DNA of 64,000 nt from Hydra vulgaris (GCF_038396675.1 NC_088921.1:7722501-7786500); one strand, 5' to 3'. Positions 10,730 to 22,372 are shown, counted from the first letter of the stretch. Numbers and translations: made by a program. Notes: generated by a model not told the origin, from the letters alone.

Positions 10730-10815
10730 CTAATCCCGGGATTTCCCGGGGATAAATATCTCAATCCGGAAATCCCGGGATTGAAAATGTCCGGAATGAT
10801 TTTGCCGTTCCTAAT
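10730..10815. mobile_element. GC-rich hAT terminal region
   Basis: Repeated CCCGGGATTTCCCGGG and AATCCCGGGATTG words lead to GTCCGGAATGATTTTGCCG. Such CCCGGG-rich subterminal sequence stands out from the AT-rich background and lies about 300 bp after the hAT coding remnant, where the 3' end is expected. The matching left end and target duplication were not found. Confidence 0.55.
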
Positions 10816-10819
10816 GGTA

Positions 10820-11640
10820 TTTCGTTTTACAAATAAAAAGTGGAAGTTTCTTTAACATTATATTTTTTTATCCTCTTTTAGAATCTGGTTTTAAAAAGTT
10901 ATTTAGTATTGAACTTTTTTGAATTAATTTTATTGAAGTGATTTTTGTGCGTCATATTCGGACAGCAAGTTATTTTTATAATTAATTATATTACTACAAT
11001 AATATCTAGCTATTTATAATGATTGTTTTATTTTTAAGCTGAAACATTATTTACCTTATTTAAAAAAGCTAAATACTTCCTTATTTTATTATTTATGGCT
11101 TTTTTTTTAGAGTATGAGCGTGTAGTTTATGCAGATATGTGGTTTTTTTGTGAGCGAATGTTCGAACATGTTCAAATAATAGATAGCGGACATTTTTTCA
11201 TTTTTTGAACTTTCTATATTATTTATTATTTAACTTTTATTTCGCTGGTTAAACAATATTACAATTATTCAAATAAAATAAATAACATGGTAAACATAAA
11301 AAACCTTTATAAAAAACGTTTTTAATCTTTTTAATTTATAATATATATATACTGTTATAATCAGTCCGGGATTCAAAGAAGGTAAGGATGATGCGTTTAT
11401 CATCACAACCTTTTCATAGAGCCCCTTTAGTCATTCATTAAAATAAAAATAAAAAAACACTTTAATTTTTAAAGTAAAATAAAAATTTAATAAAGCAAAA
11501 CTCATTTTTTTTCTTTTTTTAGTGTAAAAAAAATTGAAAACAAAAAAAACAAAAAAATTAAAACACATAAGAAGAAGAAAAAAAAAATAAATAAATAAAA
11601 GGAAAAAATACAAAAAAATCTGAAAACAAATACTGTAAAC
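10820..11640. other. AT-rich spacer
   Basis: No coding or repeat structure is recognised. The stretch 11431-11620 is nearly pure A/T with poly-A runs and is the 3' tail side of the LINE fragment that follows. Confidence 0.4.
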
Positions 11641-11651
11641 TATAATATATA

Positions 11652-12380
11652 TGTCAGGAATTAAGGAGATGCATTTTAGTTTGTTGTTTAAACGATGAAA
11701 TGCTTTTTAGGTCTCTAATATTTTTATTTTGGAAACGATTCCATATTGATGGACCACGGTTTGTAATTAGAAAACTTGACAGCTGTGATTTAATTTTTCC
11801 TAGTTGATAGTCGTTCCTGGTATTTAAACGCAGATTATATTTTTCAGAAAATGATATTAGGAAGTTATCTGAAAAAACGCTTGGTAGAAGCTTTATACTT
11901 TATACTTATACATAAAAATTAATATCTGTAATGTGTTAAGTTTCTCAATATCCAGAACCATCATGCTTTTCATCACTGAGGCCGGGTTTACTAATCTATT
12001 TAAATAATTAATTGTTTTGCATGCATGGTTTTGCAGACTTTGCAATTTTAGCAATTTGATTTTATGGGTGCTGGCCCATACAATATTTGCGTACAAAAGC
12101 TGACTATGTACAAGGCTAAAGTAAAGCATATTACATGATTTACTATCGAGAAAAGGTCTTGACTTATACAAAACACCTATTACAGAGGACACCTTTGTTT
12201 CAAGAAGACCAATATTATTTCTTCATGACAAATTTTCATAAAAAGTAATCCCAAAAATTTTGAGTATTTTTCACGTTTAATTTGATTATTGACTTTGCAA
12301 CCAAAGAATAACTGCCAGTCTTTAACTGTCCTGTTTTACCCCACTTACTTGCAAAGTATGAAAATTTTGCTCATCGAGAG
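11652..12380 (-). pseudogene. CR1/L2-like LINE, reverse transcriptase C-terminal part
   Basis: On the minus strand SSVIGVLYKSRPFLDSKSCN, LYFSLVHSQLLYANIVWAS and LLKLQSLQNHACKTINYLNR read as the region after the catalytic palm of non-LTR reverse transcriptases. The frame then continues through GPSIWNRFQNKNIRDLKS to a stop at 11652-11654. This is the usual 3' end of such elements. The catalytic FADD box is absent, so the copy is 5'-truncated near 12380. Frameshifts lie near 11890 and 12195. Confidence 0.8.
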
Positions 12381-12384
12381 TTTC

Positions 12385-12775
12385 GTTATTTAGGTTGCCG
12401 TAGTTTATCGTATAGACTTTTGTAAATGAAAACACTGTTTACAAAAGTAGTTCTGCATTGTAAAAAGAACATGGCTATGAATCGTTTGTGGTAGTTGTGC
12501 ATTTTTTGAGAAAACAGTTTCTAATCGTTTAATAATATGGTTCTGCAACGTTTATGAACAAGGTTCTGCATTATTTGAGAATTTTGGAATTAATTGAAAT
12601 GTATTTTGGAATTGAGTCGCTCCGCAGTTACTTCTTAATTGTCTTATTTCTTTTTTTATTGCTGTGCTTTATCGGTTTAGAATATTATTTGATATATTAA
12701 GATATATTATTTTTGGTTAAGAATAACTCCATCATTTTTTATTTTCATTCTCTATAGCTAAAGACCATATACCAA
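12385..12775. other. Spacer, nothing recognised
   Basis: AT-rich with scattered partial repeats of GGTTCTGCA. No gene is seen. Confidence 0.35.
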
Positions 12776-12829
12776 CTTTGTTTATGAACATCTACTTTGT
12801 TTATGAACATCTGCTTTGTTTATTGATAC
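12776..12829. repeat. Short tandem repeat, three 18-19-bp units
   Basis: CTTTGTTTATGAACATCTA is repeated about 2.7 times head to tail. Confidence 0.75.
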
Positions 12830-13795
12830 AAGCTTTTTTGTTAAAAAAAAAAAGATACAAATTGTGTATATAGGCCTGTCTTTTAACAATTTGTTGAACT
12901 CGTGTAGGCAGTCGGAAGCTTTCGAAAACTATTTAAAAAATAAATTTTCCTTGTATAACATCATACCTTCCTTAATCTCCCATTTTCTTCTATAACTATA
13001 ATTATAAAACTATAATTTTTCAAAACAAACTGTCTGAAATTTTTCTTATTAAAAAACATATATATATTTTTTCAGTTTACATGTCGTATAAATATAAAGT
13101 CGGACTCTGCAGATCTTACCATATTACCTACCATACTTAACCATATAATAATTGAAATATAAATATAATATAAAATAATACACGAAGAAAATAAATTTAA
13201 AATAATTTAGATAATATACAATTAAAATATCTCAAAAATAATTTTGTATACAATGAGTTACGGCTCTAGGGGAGTTGCATAACCCCTGAGCAGAATATCT
13301 AAGTTATTCAATATCAAAAAAATCGAGAACCTAATTTTTATGAAAATTTATTTTTGGATTAGCATCCTTCCTAAAAATATTTCTGTATTCGTCACTCTAT
13401 ACTATTCGTCAAAAAAAATATATCAACGTTAAACTTTTGTGCCTTGGACTCTCTCACGAGTAAAAAAATAGTTTCACCTAACGCAAAACTTAAATAAATT
13501 TATTGTTATAACAATTAATGAGATTAAATTTTGAAATTTTTAAAAAACATAATCTTTAGATTATGTTTTTTCTATAGAAAAAGGAAAGAACATAATCTAA
13601 CAATTTTAGAAAACGATTGAGGTTTAAATTCAATAAGTCCTCTATTTAGCTAATTTTTTTCTTGGTAATGAACTTTCGTCATCGTTATCGAAAAAGTGAC
13701 AACGATTTTCAAATTAAAATACTATTTGAGGTATCAGAAGTGCTTGGCTGTTTATTAATATAGACTAAAAGATTTGTTTAACTGACAGTATGTTT
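12830..13795. other. AT-rich spacer
   Basis: No recognised gene. It includes a short hairpin around 13545-13605 (AAACATAATCT/AGATTATGTTT). Confidence 0.4.
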
Positions 13796-14008
13796 GAGCT
13801 GCTCAGTGACGGATCCAGGAATTTTGTTGGGGAAGAGAGGGGTGTTGTAATATTTTTCTATTTTGTATCCTATTTGCGTCAAAAAAAAAAAAGTCCTCTA
13901 TTTCTAATATATTTTAGGACTTTCAGGTTATGGTATTGAGGAAGGGAGGATGCATCATCCTCTAACTCATCACTCCCCTCCCTTTCTGGATCCGTCACTG
14001 GAGCTGCT
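13796..14008. mobile_element. hAT-type MITE with perfect 8-bp target duplication
   Basis: The element spans 13804-14000 (197 bp), starting CAGTGACGGATCCAG and ending with its exact complement CTGGATCCGTCACTG. It is flanked by identical 8-bp copies GAGCTGCT at 13796-13803 and 14001-14008. An 8-bp duplication and CAG(T) termini fit the hAT superfamily. It has no coding capacity, so it must have been moved by a transposase elsewhere. One-sided relatives of this end occur near 18618 and 33265. Confidence 0.93.
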
Positions 14009-14432
14009 CTAATTTAGCTCTTTAAACTTCTTCGTGTTTCTTCGACTTACCTCTAACTTTAATAGTGGTTGCTTTCAGATTTATTAAAGGTTAAAAAAAA
14101 AGTTCGAAAATATTCGTAAAGCAAAAGCTTTGTAATAATAATGAAATGAATGAATGAAATTGAAATGAATGAAAAAAAAGAAGCTATTAAAGTAATTCAA
14201 TATATTCGATCAGTTTTATGATTAAATTCAACGTAAAACGGACATATACATATATAAAACATAACTTTTTTCTTTTCTATTTTTTTTTTTTGAAAAAATT
14301 TTACAAGTATTCACCACATAATTATTATTATTTACACACATAATTAAAATAAATAAATTAAATATCTTAATATATGCAGATTTTTTTTAATATGAAATAA
14401 ATAATCAATAAATGATTTTACTTTTTATTTTA

Positions 14433-14450
14433 TTAAGGTGGTTCACCACT
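14433..14450 (-). mobile_element. TTAA-flanked terminal repeat, Kolobok-like
   Basis: TTAA followed by the small palindrome GGTGGTTCACCAC. The TTAA target and GGTGG terminus resemble the element at 39129-43245 (TTAA-GGTGGTAGTCTACC). It sits downstream of the minus-strand transposase at 15064-16020 and is probably its 3' end. The partner end was not found. Confidence 0.5.
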
Positions 14451-14607
14451 AAAAAAAAAAAAAATCTCCAAATTTCATAATTTCAAATTAAAAAGTGTAT
14501 AAAAGCATAACATAAGAAAATAAAAAACAACATAGGTGTCATTTTACAACAATGTATTCCTAAAATTGCGAAAATATGTCATAAAGGTTGAAAATATGTC
14601 ATAAAGG

Positions 14608-14637
14608 TATCGTTTTTCAAAATTTTGAAAAACGATA
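14608..14637. repeat. Perfect 30-bp palindrome next to a 19-bp duplication
   Basis: TATCGTTTTTCAAAA and its exact complement are adjacent. Just before it, GAAAATATGTCATAAAGGT occurs twice in tandem (about 14570-14608). Confidence 0.85.
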
Positions 14638-15063
14638 ACTAGGAAACAATTAGAAGTTAGAGCTTTATATTTGGCAAACAGTTTAATGCCCATAAAATGA
14701 AGGGCCTTAACTAAAATCATTGTTATATTTTTAGTAAAAGTTGAAATTTTTGATTTTTTTTGGCAAAAACATCAAATTTTGGAGGGTTGGCTAATGAAAC
14801 GAAATAGTAAAATGTAAATAATTCATTAACTACTTTGTTTTTAGCATATATTTTGGTTCAGGCCCTCTATCATTATATGTAGAACATGCCCTAAAAATTT
14901 GTAAAAAAAAAGTAAAAAACTTAAGTCAGTTAAAAGTTATGACATTTTAAAAATTAAAAATTGCGCAAAAAAGTGAATGCAGAAAAACAACAATAAACAT
15001 TTTATAACTAAAAAAAATATCAAAAACTTCCAGATAAGTATGGTTCAAAAGTTTTCGGTTGTT

Positions 15064-16020
15064 GTTCTTTATTTTGCCAACCCTTATTAATGGCTTTTAA
15101 ATGTATTCTTCTACTTTTTTTTTCAAAAGTGTTTTTTTATTCATACTGGTAACGCGTTTTTGATCCCTACAAAATGAGGACATTGTGGATTTTACACCAT
15201 TTTCAAGGTTGAGGTGACTCATTACTCTCTGAACACCAGCAGTTCCCTCATTAAAATACAATACAGCTGAGTTCACTCCCAACTCAAATGAAGTTTTGTG
15301 AATAAAAATGTTTTTTGGGCATCTAGATCATATAATACTCTTAAGACCCTCATTAGAATTCTGTGTTTGACCATGATTTTTTCAAAAGGTTGTCATCACT
15401 CAATTCTTCAAACTCTTTCTTAATGATATGATATATTCATACTGGTAAATTAACTTTAGGTATGTAAATGCTGTAACATGAAGAGTTTTCTTTCTTCCAT
15501 TTTCACCAGCTATTGGGACCCACAAGACATAACACGTGGCGATAAAATTGATCTGGAAAATTAGTGCAAAGGTAAAGAACGGCGCGAATGTTTTTTTTCA
15601 TTTGGTATACCTTTTCATTTTCACTTAAGGAATTATTAGCTGCAACCTGTCTAATAGCCATACCAAAATAGTTTTGTATTTTATTAATTGCGCATTCTGT
15701 CAATTTTTCTTGTCCAGTTAACCAATTACCATGGTGATGTCGATCTTTTCTTCGACTACATAGTCTTGTACCAATGTGCTTTTGGAATATGACCAACACA
15801 CTCTAACTTTTCCGGTTCAATTTGATACTTTCCATATGGATTACTGTTAAGAACATCATAAAATAAAAATCCCCATCTCCCAAATTATATTTATAAATCA
15901 AATCATTTTTTTCTACAGAACGATTAAATATCTTTACCACACCAACACTTTCCATTGCCCCCGACGAGGCAGTACCAGTTATACTGTGTGAAGTGGCTAA
16001 AAAACACTTCAGTTCTTTAC
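15064..16020 (-). pseudogene. Kolobok/Mutator-like DDE transposase, broken
   Basis: Minus-strand frames in order: SHSITGTASSGAMESVGVVK, YNLGDGDFYF (a GDGD box with likely catalytic Asp), KLECVGHI, IGTRLCSRRKD, NKIQNYFGMAIRQVAANN, then NSAVLYFNEGTAGVQRVMSH. I recognise this as the animal transposase domain with the conserved GDGD and ECVGH..K..GTRL motifs that is used by TTAA-targeting Kolobok elements and annotated Mutator-like. Frameshifts near 15800 and 15500 and stops make it non-functional. The N-terminal part is missing beyond about 16040. Confidence 0.75.
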
Positions 16021-16139
16021 AATTGCACTAAAAAATAGCTTTCTGCTCTTTCCAATTATACTAAAAAAAAAAAAACTTGCTTAGCTAAGTTGCCTAGTTC
16101 TTAAGAATCTGAAAACAAATAAGTAAAAAACCAAGAACA

Positions 16140-16809
16140 AACAACCATTTATTTATTAAAACTACTATATTTAAACAAATTAAATTAAACAAAGAACAAC
16201 ATCAATTCTCCTGAAATGCTAAAAAAAATATTCAGCTCAAATTTGTTTGCAGACCTTGCTTGTAAAACCGTGTGAATAAGAAACACATTTAGAAAAGCCT
16301 AAAAACTACTTAAAAATGACATAAATATGCAACATTGAAGTTTAGACGTCAACTGGACTAATTATTAGTAGATGTTTTTAAAAAATCTCATACAAATTTA
16401 CAACACTTTGTTCTTCTATATCGCATAAATCCATCATATGATAAATATGAAATTAAAAAATGTAACGAATAATTAAACACAAAGAGAAAGACATCATATA
16501 TGAATTTAGAAAAGCCTAGAAACTACTTAAAAATGACATATATATGCACATTGAAGTTTAGACGTCAACTGGACTAATTATTAGTAGATGTTTTTAAAAA
16601 ACTCATACAAATTTACAACAGCTTAATATTATACTAATGCGACTAAGAATTTACATAAAATATAATTATAAAACATACGGGAAACTTTTACGATTTAAAA
16701 ACAGGCGGTATACAGTCGGTTAATGGTTGGCACAGAATGCCAACAGTTAGCCAACTATAGCCAATACTGGCCCGTAAGTTGGACCAACTAAAGCGTGTTT
16801 ACTGGGTAT
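16140..16809 (-). repeat. Unclassified dispersed repeat, copy 2, with internal duplication
   Basis: Reading the minus strand from 16809, it begins ACCCAGTAAACACGC with GC-rich GGTCCAACTTACGGGCC-type words. It then reaches the same internal stretch (CAAGCAAGGTCTGCAA, GAATTGATGTTGTTC) found at 5335-5410. A block of about 115 bp is present twice (16284-16402 and 16508-16621), so the unit of about 225 bp was duplicated. Without that duplication the distance from end to shared stretch matches copy 1. Confidence 0.6.
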
Positions 16810-18020
16810 ATCAACCTTTAAAAAAAGAGTCATAGTTTCGTTAAAAAGGATTAAAATAACAATCTTGAGAAAAGGATTTAGTCGTATTTAATATTATTCT
16901 ATAAAAAATTTGGTGGTATATATAATGTTTAAAATAAATGTTACATGAATTATTTTTGAATGAGACATTTCAAGAATAAGATTTACTATGTCTTATTGCT
17001 AACACCCGAGATGAATTCTCAGGTGTTTAGAATAAAACATAATAACCCGTTAAAATAATAAAAAAAGAAATTTGTACATTATATAAAATAAAAACAATTA
17101 AAAACGAGAAAAACTAAAATGTTCAAATAATAAACAAACATATAAACTATTAAAGAAACAAAATACTTTATTAATATTAAGTAAACAGTTGACTTAAATG
17201 TATTCTTGTAAAATTGACTATACTAAATACTATTAAATACTTTTCATTTATGATTGAAAAATTATATACTTATTTATTAAAGTAAATTTCGAGCAAAAAT
17301 AACTACAATGAATTTAAAATAATTTAATATTAATATTAAATTATTCAGATCGGCTAGAATTGATTTTAAAATTGCGACTTGAACTTTTATATTATTATAT
17401 TTAATACAATTTTTTTTTTAAATAAGATACATGTTTATAAAAAATCAGTACTGAGTAGCTTTAAAGTTTCTGAGTGAAAAAGCTTCTGAGTAATAACTAA
17501 TACACAACAGCTTAAATATTCTTAGAGTCTTTAAGCTCAGATATTAGCTCAGATTAGCTATTGAGTATATAATTCACACTCGCAATCGAATGGATTTTCA
17601 TTCGAAATTTCATAAAGAAAAATTTTTTTCGTTAAAATCAATCGAATGGAAACAATATTAGTTGATTTACTGAACAACATTTTGTCTAATTTTTTAATAG
17701 TTTTTGTTTCGTAAATTTTAAGTTGGAAATTAAAAATCAAAAATGTTTTTACCAGATAATAAATAATAAAGATAAATATCCCCAAATCCTTCGCAGATCT
17801 GCCTCTGTTTGGTGTTCATTGGTTTGTAGTTTATTTTATACCTTTGGTCCTTTAAGTAAGATCGAAAATTCAGTTGCCGCAAAATAACTTTTAATTGTAT
17901 ATTCCCCAAAAGTTGTTTTAAACAAAAATCTGGTTAAGTGATCATTCTCATTTATTTTGATTAACCAGTTAAACATTTTAGGATTAACACATTTAATATT
18001 TTTGAACATATGAACAACAT
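16810..18020. other. AT-rich spacer with a hairpin
   Basis: A 63-bp inverted repeat at 16983-17045 (TTACTATGTCTTATTGCTAA / complement, core ACACCcGAG) has a few mismatches. The rest is AT-rich with no recognised gene; short open frames at 17558-18069 carry no motif. Confidence 0.45.
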
Positions 18021-18029
18021 GTGACATTA

Positions 18030-18310
18030 TATACCACATCATACAACTTATACAACAGCATGATGACATTATACTTCTTAGCTATACCCTTTCTGACCTT
18101 CAAAAGCTTATTAATACGAGCAGTATATGTATAAAAAACTGCAAGAAATTGAATCCTAACAAAACCGAATTCTTTCTTTTTTTCACCTGAAAAAAAACAA
18201 CTAAAAACTGCCCAATAACAATTATTAACCAATAAATAAAACTTCATGATAAACTTTGTAATCTAGGCTTTACTTGGGATACAAAGAGTTCGCCTATTGC
18301 CTTACTTAAT
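18030..18310 (+). pseudogene. LINE reverse transcriptase fragment
   Basis: The plus strand reads DDIILLSYTLSDLQKLINTS, then KKLNPNKTEFFLF, then LGFTWDTKSSPIALLNC with stops between. This is the palm DD box followed by the NPxKTEF thumb motif of non-LTR reverse transcriptases. Only this short stretch is left. Confidence 0.6.
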
Positions 18311-18314
18311 TGTT

Positions 18315-19255
18315 CAAATATTAATTGCCGAATAACCAATTTCCGGATAATAATCCGAAATTTTATTCAATCAGGAATCCGTTTTGCTTACCCGAACTCT
18401 ATTATCCAGGTTTATAAAATTTTGGCATATATTTTTTATATAGTATTTTTTTAGTAATTTCATGAGAAATTTCGCTCTAAGCGATTAAGCAAGACTTTGA
18501 AGTTTTATGTTTACAAATTTACAAAAAAACGAAATTTTTATTTCGCCATGAGCATTAAATAAATTCGTATCATCAGGTTATGGTAACCTGTTGCCTAATA
18601 ATTAAAAACCTGTGTGTAGTGACGGATTCAGGATTTTTTAGTGTTTAAGCGAATTCAAAACATTTGTATGTTTAAACTTATGTCAAATAATGATAGTTTG
18701 CAAAAGGCTGAGATGATTGAAGTCTGAGCAATAAAGTTAATGAGTTGCTCCCCCCAGTTAATGAATTGCTCCCCCCAAACTAAAAACGTGGGGGTCAAAG
18801 AATTGATAAAATATTTTTTGCACTGTTCATAAGTGGAATTTTTCCATAAATTTTAAGTTTCATAGTTTTATAAATTCTTCACTGCCTGTGTGTATCATTC
18901 GTATTAATATGGTTAGGGTAATTTATGGAAAAGCGATAAATGGAGAAAAAGCGAGAAGTTAGGAGGATTGTTTTGTCGACGCTAGTTTTGATTTCGCGTT
19001 CATGTTTAAAAATAAATTTGTTAAAATTGACTTTAAAAAGGATTTTTTTTTTTTTAATTTTTTTCTTAATTTCGTGTAGAAAATTACGATTTATAAAATA
19101 ACATAAATACAAATGGCTTGAGCAAGAAGAAAACATCAGTTTGTCTTTTTTACAAAGTTGCGTTATGGTTTCATTGCAGGTCGTTTTTTACAAAGAAATA
19201 TATATGATCGTCACAAATGCTTGTGATTAAATATGTATATAAAATGCTACTTTCC
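18315..19255. other. Spacer with a one-sided MITE end and a small duplication
   Basis: AGTGACGGATTCAGGATTTT near 18618 resembles the MITE end at 13804 but has no partner. GTTAATGAGTTGCTCCCCCCA is present twice in tandem (18736-18777, one mismatch). There is no gene. Confidence 0.45.
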
Positions 19256-19474
<219 letters not shown>

Positions 19475-19868
19475 AACACAAGGACAGTTAAGTAAAGAAA
19501 CTTAAAAGCTGATTTCTCTGTGTGTTCAACTTTTAATCTGTAATTATAAGTCTTTATAACTACATAAAAATCAAATAATAAAATAATAAATTAAATTGTT
19601 TATAACCTATCTCTTTTAATCATTCTAATCTATTTTAAACTTGTCTCCTAATACTTAACTAGGTAATAACACTAAGGGTCATTTTAGTATCATTTGGAGA
19701 TTTTAAGTTTTAGAACCGTTTTCCAAACGTGAATCTTAATTGTTTAGTTTACAAAAAAGGTGATTACAATTCAATATCAAATTTTATTGCATCATTCGAC
19801 TGGGATTTTTTATTTCATCATAAAACTGCGGATTAAATGTTGAATAAACCAAAATCTTTGTTTGAAAT

Positions 19869-19929
19869 ATCATTGGCATATCTTTGTTTGAAATATTTTA
19901 GATAGTTCAAACAAAGATATGCCAATGAT
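19869..19929. repeat. Perfect inverted repeat, 24-bp arms
   Basis: ATCATTGGCATATCTTTG continues to the loop and is exactly mirrored as CAAAGATATGCCAATGAT. The loop is 13 bp. Part of the arm (ATCTTTGTTTGAAATAT) is also present just upstream at 19855-19871. Confidence 0.9.
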
Positions 19930-20039
19930 TGCCAAATGCCAATAACAATAAAACCTGGAGCACACCAACCTTTAAAAACTACTTTAAAACTATCATTACC
20001 TCCATCTTTTGTTTTGATTGTTTTTTAGACATATTTATA

Positions 20040-20340
20040 CATAGTGATGATAAATCTTATCAGCATACTTTTAACGCCTAAATACTCAAAGATGATCAAA
20101 CTTGGTACGCTTTCAAAAGATTTTTCAAGGTCCACAAATACCATCCGGAGATCTTTTTTTCTTTTCCTAATGTCATTCTTGAACTTGCTTTACATTTAAT
20201 AGTGCATCTGTTGTTCCATTCCTGACTTAAAACTAAATTACATGTTAATATGCTGATTCTTATTATTTTTTCCCAGATTATAGTGCTTTTTATATAAATG
20301 TTTACTATCCAACTTTTTATGTACAATTGCGCTGCAAAGA
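20040..20340 (-). pseudogene. Retroelement reverse transcriptase fragment
   Basis: The minus strand reads VRNGTTDALLNVKQVQE, then KKKDLRMVFVDLEKSFESVP. The second block is the palm motif with the first catalytic Asp (FVDLEK.F..VP). A related fragment lies at 29590-29745. Stops interrupt both. It is from a non-LTR element of a different family than the CR1-like copies (DLEKAF..VP type). Confidence 0.6.
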
Positions 20341-20489
20341 TCTGAAATCTACTGATTATCTACATCCTTTAAAGTTTTCAACATTTCAGCCATATTATTA
20401 AAAAAAATAGAAAAAAACAGCGACAAAAAAAAACTGTTGGAACCCTGAATTAATAATAACAGTAACAACATTAAATATATATTAAAAAA

Positions 20490-20774
20490 ATCTTACCAAC
20501 ATCATTTTGAAATCAACTCATTTTGTTTATTTAACAAGTTATCACCTTTATATGTTAAAAGAAGGAATTTTTCGTATAAGAAAAGATTGCAAATTTTTGA
20601 CGAAGTGTTATAAGAATTGCAAGGTTTTACAATTTTCCACTCAATTAAGCGTGTAAACTTTTTTTCTTTTAGGTCCCAAATTTCTTTAGACAACTCGGTA
20701 TCATTTTTATATTTATTTATGTTAAAAGATTTTAGATGGTTACCGAAATTTATATGGAGTTTCACATAAGTCAA
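20490..20774 (-). pseudogene. Penelope-like element, GIY-YIG nuclease C-terminal part
   Basis: The minus strand reads NHLKSFNINKYKNDTELSKE, IWDLKEKKFTRLIEWKIV, SSKICNLFLYEKFLLL and NLLNKQNELIS. The pattern R..NH..SF, TELS..IW.LK, I.W.I, CNL.L.EK and LLNK.NEL is the C-terminal GIY-YIG endonuclease region of Penelope-like retroelements. It nicks target DNA for priming. The N-terminal Tyr motif and the reverse transcriptase are missing. It abuts the LINE at 20800-22290. Confidence 0.75.
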
Positions 20775-20799
20775 AATATACTTTTTTTGCGGTCAGGTT

Positions 20800-22290
20800 T
20801 TTGCAGACACTTAATTGAATGACGAGTAACACGAGAATGAATTTTAGTAGATAGCACAAGAGACGCTAGCTCTTTAGAGCAGTGCCCATTATAGTATTTG
20901 TAGAAAAAAGAAAGAGAAGCAACATTACGACGATGTAAAAATGGTTGGAGGTTGGCTGCAAGAGCAGGTCCAACTATGTTTACAATGCGTTTTTGCACCT
21001 TGTCTAAAATATAAAGGGCATCATTAGAAGATCCGCCCCAGATATGGCAACAGTATTCCATACAAGACCGGATTTGAGATTTATAGATATAGAGAATAGA
21101 ATCCGAAGTAAGAAAGTGTCGAGCTCGATAAAGAGATGCAACCTTAGCAGATGCTAACTTTGCAACTGATTTGATATATGGTTTCCAAGAAAGATTGGAA
21201 GTAGGAGTTAATCCTAGAAGATGAAGAGTAGGTGACTCATCGAGTACATCACCGTTCATAAATATAGGAAGATCTAAATTGTTGCGATAACGATTGGCTG
21301 AAAAAAATTGAGTTTTATCTAAATTAAAGTTCACCAACCACAGTGAGCCCCATGCTGTAGCAAAAGTGAGTTCCTTTTCAAGCTCAAATGCCCCCTCCAA
21401 GCAATCAGAGGGTGTTGGTTTCTTATCACGAAAAGAATAAATGGTAGTATCATCAGCAAACAATGCCACCTTAGATGTGAGAATATCTGGAAGATCATTA
21501 ATGTAAATTAAAAAGAGTATAGAGCCAAGGATAGAACCTTGAGGAACCCCTGAAGTTACAGAATAAGAAGAAGAGTGTTGTCCATCGAGGACAACTTTTA
21601 TGCCACGATTGGAAAGGAAGGATTTAATGAACTTAAAGAGGTTTCCGGATCCAACATAAGTAGAAAGCTTATGGAGAAGACCAGCTTGCCAAACTTTATC
21701 AAAAGCTTTAGAAATGTCAAAAGCGATGGTCTTAACCTCTCCACCTTCATCTAATTCACGATAAAACCTGTCAGTTATTACTGTTAGCAAATCAGCTGTA
21801 GAACGAGAAGATCGAAATCCATATTGATGGTCAGAAAGTAAGTTGTTAGATTCAAGATGAGAAATTAAGTGTTTGTTAATTAAAGATTCAAAAACCTTGC
21901 TTATGATAGGAAGAAAACTTATGGGACGGTAGTTAGACAAATCAGGTCGCTCTCCAGAATTTTTGAAGATAGGGATAACAGATGCCGCTTTCCAGCAGAC
22001 TGGAAAACAAGACTCTGATAAGCACTTGTTGAATAGTTTTGAGAGTATAGACGACAGCTCCGGAGAACATTTCTGCAAGACAATAACAGGTATGTTGTCC
22101 GGGCCACAAGCTGTAGAAGAGTCAAGGCAGGAAATCACTTTAGATACAGATGCTGGAGTGATATGAATGTCAAGCAATGGATCAACCTGTTTGTTGGCAA
22201 TTTCAGGTAGAACGCCTTCGATTCCGATACGATTTAAGGAAACAAAGCGGTTGGATGAATCGGCAAATTTTCTAGGGCGGCACTAAAAGC
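20800..22290 (-). mobile_element. Non-LTR retrotransposon (family A) with a long open reverse transcriptase frame
   Basis: An open frame of 468 residues (20771-22177) covers a full reverse transcriptase: ACGPDNIPVIVLQKC, NYRPISFLPIISKVFE, QYGFRSSRSTADLL, the catalytic FDISKAFDKVW, SGVPQGSILG, the FADD box, then the C-terminal CMEYCCHIWGGSS and HRRNVASLSFFYKYY. Coding extends a little upstream to about 22290 (EIANKQVDPLLD). No endonuclease is present, so it is 5'-truncated. The 3' end is also missing: homology to the copy at 42021-42710 stops near 20800. The catalytic residues look intact, but the copy cannot move alone. The clade (CR1/Jockey-related) is not certain. Confidence 0.9.
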
Positions 22291-22372
22291 TTGCTACATT
22301 AAAAAATGCTCGGAAATCGACATCGGAAATCAAAAAACGTTGATGTTGATTTCCAAGCTTTTTGCTGTGTAT

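Noticed and set aside
11431-11613. Phe-rich minus-strand frame
   Set aside because: It comes from poly-A/T tail sequence, with no complexity.
12888-12925. Possible ribozyme or Penelope terminal structure around GGAAGCTTTCGAAAAC
   Set aside because: No hammerhead core (CTGANGA) was found and no flanking repeat supports it.
17558-18069. Two minus-strand frames
   Set aside because: No recognisable motif; part overlaps the plus-strand LINE fragment starting near 18030.
21919-22166. Extra frames overlapping the LINE reverse transcriptase
   Set aside because: They are shadows of the 468-residue frame.
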